Positions 52,650 through 61,696 of a DNA stretch of 64,000 nt are shown piece after piece. Each line of letters starts with the position of its first letter. Position 1 is the first letter of the stretch. The stretch spans positions 228,543-292,542 of the forward strand of contig CACJLA010000001.1 of the NCBI GenBank assembly GCA_902594145.1, in the 5' to 3' direction. The notes beneath the pieces are model-generated. The model had not been told where the DNA came from. It worked only from the letters and a program-made list of their open reading frames with translations, and made no database searches. Source of the stretch: an uncultured Alphaproteobacteria bacterium. Its GTDB lineage: Bacteria > Pseudomonadota > Alphaproteobacteria > HIMB59. The position numbers were made by a program, and so were the translations under genes.

Positions 52650-54131
52650 ATGAAACTTGAGCTTAAAAATATCTCAAAAAATTTTCATGGAGTAAAAGCA
52701 CTCCAAAACGTTGATTTTCAGCTCCAAGAAAATAGCATTCATGCACTTTTAGGAGAAAATGGTGCTGGTAAATCCACATTAGTAAAAATTTTATGTGGTG
52801 TTTACCAACCCGATAGCGGGATAATAAATTTAAATAACAAACAACAATCTATACCTGATCCTAGCGCCTCTTTAAGCTTGGGTATTTCAGCTATTCACCA
52901 AGAGTCAGTTATGTTCGATGAATTATCAGTAACAGAAAATGTTTTCATTGGTAATCATATAACTAAATCTAATGGTTTGGTCGACTGGGGTTTAATGCAA
53001 GATAAAACAAATCAGCTACTTAAAGATCTTGAAGCAAACATTGAGCCAAATGAAAAAATTAAAGACCTTAGTATTGCTCAAAGACATATTGTTCAAATAT
53101 CACGATCACTTATTCATGATGCTGACATTGTAATAATGGACGAACCAACTGCTTCTCTCTCACAAAAAGAAATAAATGAACTTTATACAATTATAAGAAA
53201 TTTAAAAAAACAAAATAAATCTATCATATTCATTTCGCATAAATTAGATGAGGTAATAGAAGTTTGTGATGAATTTACTGTATTAAGAGATGGTGAATTA
53301 ATTAAATCAGACTCGATACAAAATACTAACAAAGATCAACTGATTACTTACATGGCCGGTAGAGAAGTAAATCAAATATTTCCAAAAAACAATGTGACTA
53401 TAGAAAATGAAATTTTTGAAGTTCGCAATTTATTCAAAAAAACACAATTCAAAGATATTAATTTTAATCTTAGAAAAAAAGAAATTTTAGGATTTTATGG
53501 TTTAGTAGGCTCTGGACGAACAGAAATTATGAAATCCATTTTTGGAATTACAAAACTAGATGAGGGAGAGATACTATTTAAAGATCAAAAAATCTTAATT
53601 AAAAAACCAAGTGATGCTATCGATCAAGGTATTGTTTATTTATCAGAGGAAAGACAACAGTTGGGAATGACTGGCCTTATGTCAGTCAAAGACAATATTA
53701 ATATGGCCGTCATGGATAGAAACTCTAACTTTTATGTGATGAATACATTAAAAGAGATAAAAAATTCATCTGCTATGCAGGAAAAATTAAATATTAAAGT
53801 GTCATATTGGAGCCAATTAACTCAAAGCTTATCAGGAGGGAATCAACAAAAGACTGTTATAGCTAAGTGGCTTTCGACAAAACCTGAGGTATTGATACTA
53901 GACGAGCCCACCAAAGGCATTGATGTAAGATCTAAGTCTGCTGTCCACGAATTTATGGGGGAGCTAGTTGAAGAGGGGATGTCAATAATGATGATCTCTT
54001 CTGAGTTACCTGAGATATTAGGTATGTGTGATAGAGTCGTGGTGATGTACAAAGGACTCATTAAAGATATTTTAAATGTTAAAGAGGCCTCCTCAGAACA
54101 AATTGTCAAGTTAGCAAGTGGAGAGTCATGA
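52650..54131 (+). CDS. rhaT: L-rhamnose ABC transporter ATP-binding protein (CUT2, duplicated ATPase)
   Basis: This tandem ATPase protein has 493 residues from the ATG at 52650. The first domain has Walker A GENGAGKST, signature-like LSIAQRHIVQISR and Walker B IVIMDEPTASLS. The second has the degenerate Walker A GLVGSGRTE normal for this class, signature LSGGNQQKTVIAKWL and Walker B VLILDEPTKGID. This is the RbsA/RhaT layout. The track start at 52632 adds six residues from inside a hairpin, so I moved it. It overlaps the first permease by 4 nt. Confidence 0.93.
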   Translation: MKLELKNISKNFHGVKALQNVDFQLQENSIHALLGENGAGKSTLVKILCGVYQPDSGIINLNNKQQSIPDPSASLSLGISAIHQESVMFDELSVTENVFIGNHITKSNGLVDWGLMQDKTNQLLKDLEANIEPNEKIKDLSIAQRHIVQISRSLIHDADIVIMDEPTASLSQKEINELYTIIRNLKKQNKSIIFISHKLDEVIEVCDEFTVLRDGELIKSDSIQNTNKDQLITYMAGREVNQIFPKNNVTIENEIFEVRNLFKKTQFKDINFNLRKKEILGFYGLVGSGRTEIMKSIFGITKLDEGEILFKDQKILIKKPSDAIDQGIVYLSEERQQLGMTGLMSVKDNINMAVMDRNSNFYVMNTLKEIKNSSAMQEKLNIKVSYWSQLTQSLSGGNQQKTVIAKWLSTKPEVLILDEPTKGIDVRSKSAVHEFMGELVEEGMSIMMISSELPEILGMCDRVVVMYKGLIKDILNVKEASSEQIVKLASGES

Positions 54132-55096
54132 AAAAAATTTTATTAAATAGAGATTTCATTTTATTCTCAATAATTTTAATTATATTAATTGCAGTGGGCT
54201 TTGCTAACCCACTTTTTGTAACTCCAAAAAGTATCTCTGATGTTTTAACTGACACTTCAATACTAATTATTCTTGCGTTAAGTCAGATGATTGTAATTTT
54301 AATTCGTGCAATTGATCTATCAGTAGCATCTAATCTTGCACTTTCTGGAATGCTTATATCATTGCTTTCGACAGTCCATCCAGAATTACCCGTTTACTAT
54401 TTCATTGCTCTCTCTTGTGTAATTGGAACAATTTTAGGTGTTTTGAATGGTATCTCTATTGCTATTTTAAAAGTTCCATTCATTGTTACTACTTTGGGAA
54501 CATTAAGTATCTATCGAGGTTTAATTTACTTTGTAAGCGATGGTAAGCAGGTTTATTCAAATGAATTCTCTGAAGACTTTCTTGCTTTAATACACGTTAA
54601 ATTTTTATCTCTTTCATTCCTATTTTGGTTAGCAGTCGTAGTTTTTATAGTCATATATGTATTGCTTAATCATACTCGTTTTGGGAGAAATCTATATTCA
54701 CTTGGAGGTAACCCAGATGCCGCGAAATACATAGGAATTAATGAAAATAAATACATCATTATGGCATATTCACTCTCTGGATTTTTTGCAGGATTATGCG
54801 GATATTTATGGGTTGCTCGATATTCTGTGGCATCTACCCAGATAGCAATAGGATTTGAACTTACTGTAATCTCTGCATGTGTAGTTGGTGGCATTAGTGT
54901 TATGGGAGGTGTTGGAACAGTTTTGGGATGTGTTTTAGGTGCTCTTCTAATTGGCCTTATTCGAAATGCCTTACCTGCTGTTGACATTTCTCAGTTTTGG
55001 CAATTAGCCATTTCTGGAGCAATAATATTATTGGCAATAATTATAAATACTAAAACTGAGCAACGAAAAGAAAAAACAATAATGGTGAAAAACTAA
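54128..55096 (+). CDS. rhaP: L-rhamnose ABC transporter permease (CUT2)
   Basis: The 322-residue RbsC-type permease has eight or more hydrophobic segments. Conserved features are IRAIDLSVASNLALSGM, VTTLGTLSIYRGL, YSLGGNPDAAKYIGI and GGISVMGGVGTVLG. It overlaps the ATPase by 4 nt and the second permease by 1 nt. It forms the channel with the following permease. No sign of truncation. Confidence 0.93.
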   Translation: MKKILLNRDFILFSIILIILIAVGFANPLFVTPKSISDVLTDTSILIILALSQMIVILIRAIDLSVASNLALSGMLISLLSTVHPELPVYYFIALSCVIGTILGVLNGISIAILKVPFIVTTLGTLSIYRGLIYFVSDGKQVYSNEFSEDFLALIHVKFLSLSFLFWLAVVVFIVIYVLLNHTRFGRNLYSLGGNPDAAKYIGINENKYIIMAYSLSGFFAGLCGYLWVARYSVASTQIAIGFELTVISACVVGGISVMGGVGTVLGCVLGALLIGLIRNALPAVDISQFWQLAISGAIILLAIIINTKTEQRKEKTIMVKN

Positions 55097-56076
55097 TGAG
55101 TTTAATACCAGAAAAACCACCTTTTAAGTTACTAGATATTTTATACAAAAAAGAATTTATTCTTTTTGTAGTTTTAGTCTCCATTCTTATTATCAATTCT
55201 AATATCTCACCTTATTTTTTAGATTTATATAATCTTATCGATAGCACTTTTCTTTTCAGTGAAAAAGCAATTATTGCATTAACAATGACATTTGTAATTA
55301 TTGCAAGACAAATTGATTTATCTGTTGCATCAATTATAGCAGTCTCTTCTGTTGTCTTAGGATATACAACAAGCCTTGGTTACGACACTTGGTTGGTCTT
55401 ATTACTAACATTGTTTAGCGGTGCTTTGTGTGGAGCATTTAACGGAGCTATCATTACGAAATTTGCAATTCCATCTATTATAGTAACTATTGGTACAATG
55501 TCCCTATTTAGGGGTCTAGCTTATTCTTTCCTAGAAGACTCTTATTATAATAAGTTTCCAAAACTTGTAGGTAAATTAGGAGGTGGGTATCTTTTTGGTT
55601 ATATTCCATATGCTTTTCTTACTTTTATTTTATTAGCATTTGTGTTTGCTTTTATTTTACATAAAACCTCTATTGGAAAAAAAATATACTCAATTGGTAA
55701 TAATCCTGATGCGGCTCAATACACTGGTATTGCTGTAGATAAATACACTTTCGTCCTTTTTACTCTTAATGGCCTATTTTCTGCCATAGCAGCCATATTT
55801 TTATCTGGAAGACTATCAAGTGTTCGTCCCAATATTGCTTTTGGATGGGAATTAGAAATTATAACAATGGTTGTTTTAGGTGGCGTATACATTTATGGCG
55901 GATCTGGATCAATTCTGGGAGTTGTAATTTCAATATTTATCCTTGGGATGTTATCATTTGGATTGGGATTGCTAAACGTTCCGGGAGTGGGTATCATAAT
56001 TTTCACTGGATTGCTTTTAATTTTAAGTATAGGTTTCCCGTCTTTTGTGAGAACCTTAAGGAGAAAAAATGAGTGA
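55096..56076 (+). CDS. rhaQ: L-rhamnose ABC transporter permease (CUT2), second subunit
   Basis: The 326-residue RbsC-type permease is homologous to the preceding one, with IARQIDLSVASIIAVSS, VTIGTMSLFRGLAYSF, YSIGNNPDAAQYTGI and GGVYIYGGSGSILG. A two-permease CUT2 operon is characteristic of rhamnose and autoinducer-2 type importers, in contrast to the single permease of ribose systems. Its end overlaps the ASRT-like gene by 8 nt. Confidence 0.92.
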   Translation: MSLIPEKPPFKLLDILYKKEFILFVVLVSILIINSNISPYFLDLYNLIDSTFLFSEKAIIALTMTFVIIARQIDLSVASIIAVSSVVLGYTTSLGYDTWLVLLLTLFSGALCGAFNGAIITKFAIPSIIVTIGTMSLFRGLAYSFLEDSYYNKFPKLVGKLGGGYLFGYIPYAFLTFILLAFVFAFILHKTSIGKKIYSIGNNPDAAQYTGIAVDKYTFVLFTLNGLFSAIAAIFLSGRLSSVRPNIAFGWELEIITMVVLGGVYIYGGSGSILGVVISIFILGMLSFGLGLLNVPGVGIIIFTGLLLILSIGFPSFVRTLRRKNE

Positions 56077-56464
56077 GTCTTTAGGAAAAAAAATTTGGGC
56101 TTTCCCTGATGCGTTTTTACCTGCCAAGGGTCATCCATATAAAACAACAAATCATGGAGATCAATATGGTCATGAGTCTCTATGTATTATCAATTATGAT
56201 CAAAACCCCGCGAATATAGTCTTAGATTTTTTATATGAAGATCAAGATCCGATAGAAAATTATTCTTTTATTATGAAAGGCAAAAGAAGTATCCATCTCA
56301 GATTAGATGATATAGAGATTAATAATCAAAAACTACCGAGAGAAAAACCATATTCAATTGTTTTGAAAAGTAATATTAATATTGTTGCTCAGTTATCAAG
56401 GTTGGATACAACATCAGAACACAATGCATTTATGACCGCCATGGGATGGGGTAGCGATGTTTAA
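56069..56464 (+). CDS. ASRT-like (sensory rhodopsin transducer family) small protein
   Basis: This soluble 131-residue protein has no signal or membrane segment. The pattern KIWAFPDAFLPA, HESLCIINYDQNPANIVLDF, a central KGKRSIHLRLDDI and VAQLSRLDTTSEHNAFMT matches the Anabaena sensory rhodopsin transducer family, a beta-sandwich proposed by comparative genomics to bind carbohydrates. No rhodopsin is in the window. The gene overlaps rhaQ by 8 nt and rhaI by 8 nt, so it is embedded in rhamnose uptake and isomerisation. A sugar-sensing or mutarotase-like role in rhamnose use is inference; no separate rhamnose mutarotase gene is present in the window. Confidence 0.78.
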   Translation: MSESLGKKIWAFPDAFLPAKGHPYKTTNHGDQYGHESLCIINYDQNPANIVLDFLYEDQDPIENYSFIMKGKRSIHLRLDDIEINNQKLPREKPYSIVLKSNINIVAQLSRLDTTSEHNAFMTAMGWGSDV

Positions 56465-57746
56465 AGCTGTAAAAAAAGAAACTATTAGCGAGAATAATCA
56501 GTCAATAAAATCTTCCCTTGATTTTGATTTTGAATATTTAGAAAAAAAATTAAACAAGAATCACGTTGATATTCACTTAATCTTAGATCAAGTAAAGAAG
56601 TTTCAAGTAGCAGTCCCCACTTGGGGCGTTGGAACTGGTGGAACACGATTTGCTCGTTTTCCTGGAATAGGAGAACCTCAAAATATTTATGATAAAATTG
56701 AGGATTGTGCGGTAATCAATGATTTAATCGGCTTTACAAACAAAGTCTCACCCCATTTTCCGTGGGATAACGTAGATGATTTCTCTGAGCTAAAAAAATT
56801 CGCTTACGGATACGGCATAGGCTTTGATGTTGTAAACTCTAATACCTTTCAAGACCCATCAGATGGAAAAGAAACCTTTAAATACGGCAGTTTAACTAAC
56901 TCAAGTTCTTTAATAAGAGATAAAGCAATAGAGGTAAATACACAATCCATTGAAAACGGTAAAGCCCTTGGATCTAAAGGGCTAACTGTATGGATTGGTG
57001 ATGGTGGTAACTTCCCAGGACAAATGAGTTTTTCAAGATCGTTGGAAAGATACATAGACTCTATGAAAAAAATTTATGCTTATCTTCCTAAAGACTGGAC
57101 AGTTTTATTAGAACATAAACCTTATGAGCCAGCTTTTTATTCTACCGTTATAAGTGATTGGGGCACTAGTTATGTCTGTGCTAAAGAACTAGGGGATCAG
57201 GCAATGTGCTTAGTTGATTTAGGACACCACCTTCCTAATACTAATATCGAAATGATTGTTTCAAGATTAATTGATGTTAATAAATTGGGTGGGTTTCATT
57301 TTAATGATAGCAAATTTGGAGATGACGATTTAGATGCAGGGTCTATTAATCCCTATGAATTATTTTTAATCTTTAATGAACTAACTGCGGCTTCTCAAAA
57401 TAATAAAATTAAACATATCGCATACATGATCGATCAATCACATAATGTTACTGACCCTATTGAAAGTTTAATATTAAGTGCAAACGAAATAGTCAATTCA
57501 TATGCAAAATCGTTGCTTGTTAACTACTCACTCTTAGATAAAGCTCAAGATAATAATGACGCCATTCAATCCATGCAAATTTTAAAAACAGCTTTCAACA
57601 CAGATGTAAGTCCCATAGTCGCTATGGCGAGATATGAAAATGGTAACTCAATTGATCCAATTAGTACTTATCGTACACTTGATTATAAGAAGAAAAAATC
57701 ACTCACAAGGAAAAATAAGAGTGGTTCCTCTTCGGGTATTGTATAA
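56457..57746 (+). CDS. rhaI: L-rhamnose isomerase, RhaI type
   Basis: The 429-residue TIM-barrel sugar isomerase is of the Pseudomonas/rhizobial RhaI type. Features are VPTWGVGTGGTRFARFPG near residue 54, LTVWIGDGGNFPGQ in the middle, the metal-site LLEHKPYEPAF and CLVDLGHHLPNTN, then GGFHFNDSKFGDDDLDAG. It converts L-rhamnose to L-rhamnulose for the kinase on the opposite strand. The start overlaps the ASRT-like gene by 8 nt. It is the last plus-strand gene of the rhamnose island and converges on a polyol dehydrogenase gene 10 nt away. Confidence 0.93.
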   Translation: MFKAVKKETISENNQSIKSSLDFDFEYLEKKLNKNHVDIHLILDQVKKFQVAVPTWGVGTGGTRFARFPGIGEPQNIYDKIEDCAVINDLIGFTNKVSPHFPWDNVDDFSELKKFAYGYGIGFDVVNSNTFQDPSDGKETFKYGSLTNSSSLIRDKAIEVNTQSIENGKALGSKGLTVWIGDGGNFPGQMSFSRSLERYIDSMKKIYAYLPKDWTVLLEHKPYEPAFYSTVISDWGTSYVCAKELGDQAMCLVDLGHHLPNTNIEMIVSRLIDVNKLGGFHFNDSKFGDDDLDAGSINPYELFLIFNELTAASQNNKIKHIAYMIDQSHNVTDPIESLILSANEIVNSYAKSLLVNYSLLDKAQDNNDAIQSMQILKTAFNTDVSPIVAMARYENGNSIDPISTYRTLDYKKKKSLTRKNKSGSSSGIV

Positions 57747-57756
57747 CTAAACTGAT

Positions 57757-59250
57757 TTATTTTAGATATTCATTGAGAGTATTTTCTACACCCTGTTCAT
57801 AGATCATTGTTAGCCACTTAGAAAAATGATTTTTAAATCCTTCGTCTTCAGAGGTATTTCCATAAATATCCTTTTGCTCCAACCATGTTAAAGGATTTTC
57901 TCTAGATTTTTTGGCACAGGCATTCAATTTTTCCCAATAAGGATCATTAGGCTCAATAACAGAATCATCTTCACGAGTTCCTTCACACATTCGCGCCCAC
58001 AAAGCTTCTGCCAGAGAGAGTCCAATAATCAAAGTACCATTTTCAATTCCATCTTTTATAGATGGAACTATAAAACCTGAATGACGCGATGATCCGTCAA
58101 ATGCTACACGTCTGATTGTATCCTGTATTGATGGATTAGAAAATCTGTTAGCGATAAGTTTGAAGTATTCCAACGGAGTATAACCGGGGACTGGTTTTAT
58201 ATTAGGTATAATTTCATCTTTTTCTACTTTTTCCAATAAATCGCTTATATTTTTATTTCTCATTGCATCCCTTACAGTTTCAATATTTAAAAGTTCAGCT
58301 ACATTGGCTAGGATTTGGTGACCTCCATTAAGGATTCGAATTTTTTGATCCTCATAACCATGAACATTATCTGAAAATTGAACTCCAACTTTCTCCCAAG
58401 GGGGACGCCCTTTACAAAATTTATCTTCAATCACCCATTGACGAAAATCCTCATGTGAAACAGGAACATGATCTTCAATGCCCAAGTTCTTAACAATATT
58501 TATTTCAACTTCCCCAGTGCGTGGAACAATACAATCAACCATAGCATTTGGAAAAGTACAATTTTTATTAATCCACTCAGATAATTCTAAATCTTGTTCC
58601 CGAGCTATCCCTATTACAGCTTGTTTTAGTTTATTGCCATTTTGAATTAAGTTATCGCAGCTCAAGCCAGTAAATGGTCCAGTATCATTTTTCTTTCTAT
58701 TCCTCAATGCCGAAACAATTACCCCGAATACTGTTTTTGGAGCATCAGGATTATTAATATCATTTAATATATCGGGGTGTTTAACATCAAACCCACCATT
58801 TTCATCTAAAAAATACCCTCCCTCTGTTACAGTTAACGAAACAATTTTAATTTTTTGCTCTGACATAGCATTGATTAATTTATGATTATTTTTTTCAATT
58901 GGTACATATCCAATCATAGGTCCAACAATTTCACAGGACTGATTTCCATCAGGATCTAGTTCAATAAGAGTCGTAAGAAAATCTTGCACTTGAAGCCTCT
59001 CTCTCATATTTACATCATATTCTGTAATACCAGACCCAATAATAGCCCAATCTTTTGCTAAATCTTTTTGCATAAGTCGATGCAAGTACCAAGAAAGATG
59101 AGCTCTGTGAAAATTTCCGACACCAATATGTAAAATACCAGCACTTAAATTTGATCGAATGTAATTTGGTTTTAAAATTGGTTTTTGAATTGCTTCAAGG
59201 TTACTTTCATTTAAAAGTAGTAACTGTTTATCTAAGGACTCAGAGATCAA
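57757..59250 (-). CDS. Mannitol dehydrogenase-family oxidoreductase
   Basis: The 497-residue long-chain polyol dehydrogenase or fructuronate reductase family protein has N-terminal LHIGVGNFHRAHLSWYL, central ETGEV-like PRTGEVEINIV and the catalytic Lys-Asn-His pattern in KIRILNGGHQ. The family interconverts D-mannitol and fructose, arabinitol and xylulose, or fructuronate and mannonate. With a sorbitol/xylitol-type dehydrogenase and a CUT1 importer in the same strand region, a polyol substrate is likely. It follows the GMC gene by 2 nt on the minus strand. Confidence 0.9.
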   Translation of the reverse strand: MISESLDKQLLLLNESNLEAIQKPILKPNYIRSNLSAGILHIGVGNFHRAHLSWYLHRLMQKDLAKDWAIIGSGITEYDVNMRERLQVQDFLTTLIELDPDGNQSCEIVGPMIGYVPIEKNNHKLINAMSEQKIKIVSLTVTEGGYFLDENGGFDVKHPDILNDINNPDAPKTVFGVIVSALRNRKKNDTGPFTGLSCDNLIQNGNKLKQAVIGIAREQDLELSEWINKNCTFPNAMVDCIVPRTGEVEINIVKNLGIEDHVPVSHEDFRQWVIEDKFCKGRPPWEKVGVQFSDNVHGYEDQKIRILNGGHQILANVAELLNIETVRDAMRNKNISDLLEKVEKDEIIPNIKPVPGYTPLEYFKLIANRFSNPSIQDTIRRVAFDGSSRHSGFIVPSIKDGIENGTLIIGLSLAEALWARMCEGTREDDSVIEPNDPYWEKLNACAKKSRENPLTWLEQKDIYGNTSEDEGFKNHFSKWLTMIYEQGVENTLNEYLK

Positions 59251-59252
59251 AG

Positions 59253-60851
59253 CTAATTTTCTAGCATAATTTCAGTAGCTTTATCAGCTATTGCCATCGC
59301 AGGTGCGTTTGTATTAGCTGCAACAATATTCGGCATCATAGACACATCAAAAACTCTCAAATTTTCAATACCTTTAACTTGAAGCTTTGAGTTTAAAACG
59401 GCCATATCATCAGTATCTTTTCCCATCTTGCAAGTTCCAACTGGGTGCCAATTAGTTTTGACCATCTTTTTACAATAATTTGTCAGCGATTGATCATCAT
59501 TAATATTTTTACCAGGAAGTATTTCTTCTAAAATTATATCTGATAACGGTTTTGTATTAATAACTTTTCTTGCCAATTTAAGACTGGAAATAAATGTTTT
59601 AATATCGTCAACATTGCTCAAAAAATTAGGGTTTATGTTTGGAAGATCTAAAGGATTAGAAGAGTTTAATGTTATTTCTCCTCTGGACTTCGGATTCATA
59701 ATGCATGGAGTTAAAGTAACACCATGATCGGGTTTAATTCCTTTTGTGTCTCTATCTGTATACATAATTTGTACACAGTATAATTTTACTTTTGGTTCAT
59801 TTTGATTTTTTAAATCATCAGGGTTCAAAAATGAGCAACAATCAACGCCGTTTGATGTTACTGGCCCTGACTTAAACAACAAATATTGAATTCCATTTCT
59901 GATCATTCTTAATCCTTTATTTTGTCTAAAATATCCATACCCCTTTTTTGCTCTTGAAATAAAAGGAACCTCATGATGATCTTGAAGGTTTTTGCCAACA
60001 CCCTCTAATTTTTCTTTGATTTCTATTCCAAACTTTTTGAGTTGAGTTTCTTCACCAATGCCTGAATGCATCAATATTTTTGGTGAAACCAAAGATCCAG
60101 CAGTTAGAATAATTTCTTTTCCATAATATTTATCAACTTTTTTTTTGGATATTACCTCTACCCCAGTTGCTTTTTTATTTTCTATAATAACTCTTGTAAC
60201 AATAGTATTTAATTTCATTTGGAAATTTTTATTGTTAGATAAAGGTTTTAGAAGACTAGACACCGTATCACTTCTCTTTCCATCACCGATAGTGTATTGC
60301 ATCAAACCCACACCGTACTGTTCGCCATCATTGAAATCTCTATTATAAGGCAATCCTAAATTTTGCATTGACTTAATATACAAATCCGAACCTTTGGCTA
60401 CATATCCTGGGTCAGAAACTTTAATTGCTCCATCAGAGCCATGAAAACCGCCTGATAATCTCTGATTATTTTCCAATCTTTTATAACTTTCCAATAAAGA
60501 TTGCCAACTCCATCTATCATCGCCTGTATCTTCTACCCACTTTTGATAATCAGACGGCTTACCTCTCATATAAACCATTCCATTTACAGAGGAACCCCCA
60601 CCAAGAACTTTTGCTTGTGCAATATCATGTTGACGATTATTAAGTTGAGGCTGAACAATAGATTTATAGAATTTTAAATAGGGACTTCCATCTAACATTG
60701 GTATCCATCCAGCAGGCATTGATAATAAAGGATTATTATTATTTCCACCCTCTTCTATTAGAAGAACAGAATGACCATTTTCAACTAATTTTGCTGCAGT
60801 GATAGTACCTGAAGTTCCTCCGCCAACGATTATGAAATCAAAAGTTTTCAT
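59253..60851 (-). CDS. GMC-family FAD oxidoreductase (choline dehydrogenase-like)
   Basis: The 532-residue flavoprotein has N-terminal FAD site DFIIVGGGTSGTITAAKLV, the GMC signature region KVLGGGSSVNGMVYMRG, GSLVSPKILMHSGIG and the C-terminal catalytic His in NWHPVGTCKMG. GMC enzymes oxidise alcohols, including choline, polyols and sugars. The polyol context speaks for an alcohol or polyol, not choline. It is divergent from the SDR gene across 43 nt, and it and the MDH-family gene form a two-gene transcript. Confidence 0.9.
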   Translation of the reverse strand: MKTFDFIIVGGGTSGTITAAKLVENGHSVLLIEEGGNNNNPLLSMPAGWIPMLDGSPYLKFYKSIVQPQLNNRQHDIAQAKVLGGGSSVNGMVYMRGKPSDYQKWVEDTGDDRWSWQSLLESYKRLENNQRLSGGFHGSDGAIKVSDPGYVAKGSDLYIKSMQNLGLPYNRDFNDGEQYGVGLMQYTIGDGKRSDTVSSLLKPLSNNKNFQMKLNTIVTRVIIENKKATGVEVISKKKVDKYYGKEIILTAGSLVSPKILMHSGIGEETQLKKFGIEIKEKLEGVGKNLQDHHEVPFISRAKKGYGYFRQNKGLRMIRNGIQYLLFKSGPVTSNGVDCCSFLNPDDLKNQNEPKVKLYCVQIMYTDRDTKGIKPDHGVTLTPCIMNPKSRGEITLNSSNPLDLPNINPNFLSNVDDIKTFISSLKLARKVINTKPLSDIILEEILPGKNINDDQSLTNYCKKMVKTNWHPVGTCKMGKDTDDMAVLNSKLQVKGIENLRVFDVSMMPNIVAANTNAPAMAIADKATEIMLEN

Positions 60852-60894
60852 GTATTATATTAAATATTATATTAATTTTAATTCTGGGGGGTAA

Positions 60895-61659
60895 ATGTTT
60901 TTAGATAAATTCAAATTAGATGGCAAAATTGCCCATATCACTGGAGGTGCAAAAGGGATAGGCCTATCCATTGCACATGCTCTTGGTGAGGCTGGTGCAA
61001 AATTAGTTTTAATTGATAGAGAAGATAAAAATGGTGGAATAGAAGAACTAAAAAAATCTAATTATGATGTGTCTTTTTACGAGGGTGACTTGCTTAATCG
61101 TTCTGTACCAAAGAAAACAATAGATTTTACTTTAGAAAGACATGGAAGAGTTGATATCCTTGTTAATAATGCTGGTGTCGCTCAGCACGGGGACACGGAT
61201 GAATTTAATGATGAAATGTTAGATAAAATTATGGATATTAATTTAGATGTGGTTTTTCGTATGTGTCGATCGGCAATCTCACCAATGAAAAAACAAGGGG
61301 AGGGAGTTATTTTAAATATTGGATCTATGTCAGGATTAGTTTCTAACATACCTCAACCACAAGTGGCCTATAATGCATCCAAAGCTGCAGTCCATATGAT
61401 GACGAAAAGTTTAGCTAGTGATTATGCTAATCAAAACATTCGAGTGAATGCTATTGCCCCAGGTTACGTGAAAACAGATATTACAAATTTACCAAAAAAA
61501 TATGAGCATTGGTACTCCACCTGGGATAAACAAACACCTATGCAACGGATGGCAGAACCTCATGAAATTGCATCCGCCGCACTCTTTTTATGTAGTCCTG
61601 CATCAAGCTACGTTACTGGTGAAGTATTAGTAATTGATGGTGGATATACCACAAGGTAG
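60895..61659 (+). CDS. Short-chain dehydrogenase/reductase, polyol-type
   Basis: This classical SDR of 254 residues has ITGGAKGIGLSIA, VNNAGVAQHG, Ser in NIGSMSG and Tyr-x3-Lys in YNASKAA, ending with VTGEVLVIDGGYTTR. The preference for NAD is suggested by the acidic Asp-Arg after the second strand (LIDRED). It resembles sorbitol or arabinitol dehydrogenases of the SDR class. A GGGGGG-type purine stretch precedes the ATG. It stands alone on the plus strand, flanked by minus-strand polyol genes. Confidence 0.87.
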   Translation: MFLDKFKLDGKIAHITGGAKGIGLSIAHALGEAGAKLVLIDREDKNGGIEELKKSNYDVSFYEGDLLNRSVPKKTIDFTLERHGRVDILVNNAGVAQHGDTDEFNDEMLDKIMDINLDVVFRMCRSAISPMKKQGEGVILNIGSMSGLVSNIPQPQVAYNASKAAVHMMTKSLASDYANQNIRVNAIAPGYVKTDITNLPKKYEHWYSTWDKQTPMQRMAEPHEIASAALFLCSPASSYVTGEVLVIDGGYTTR

Positions 61660-61696
61660 TTTTGTTTTAACTATCTTTAGAATTATTTGAACTGCA

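Noticed and set aside
54670-54987. 105-residue minus-strand ORF
   Set aside because: Antisense shadow of the rhaP permease; Pro/Arg-rich composition typical of reverse reading of membrane-protein genes.
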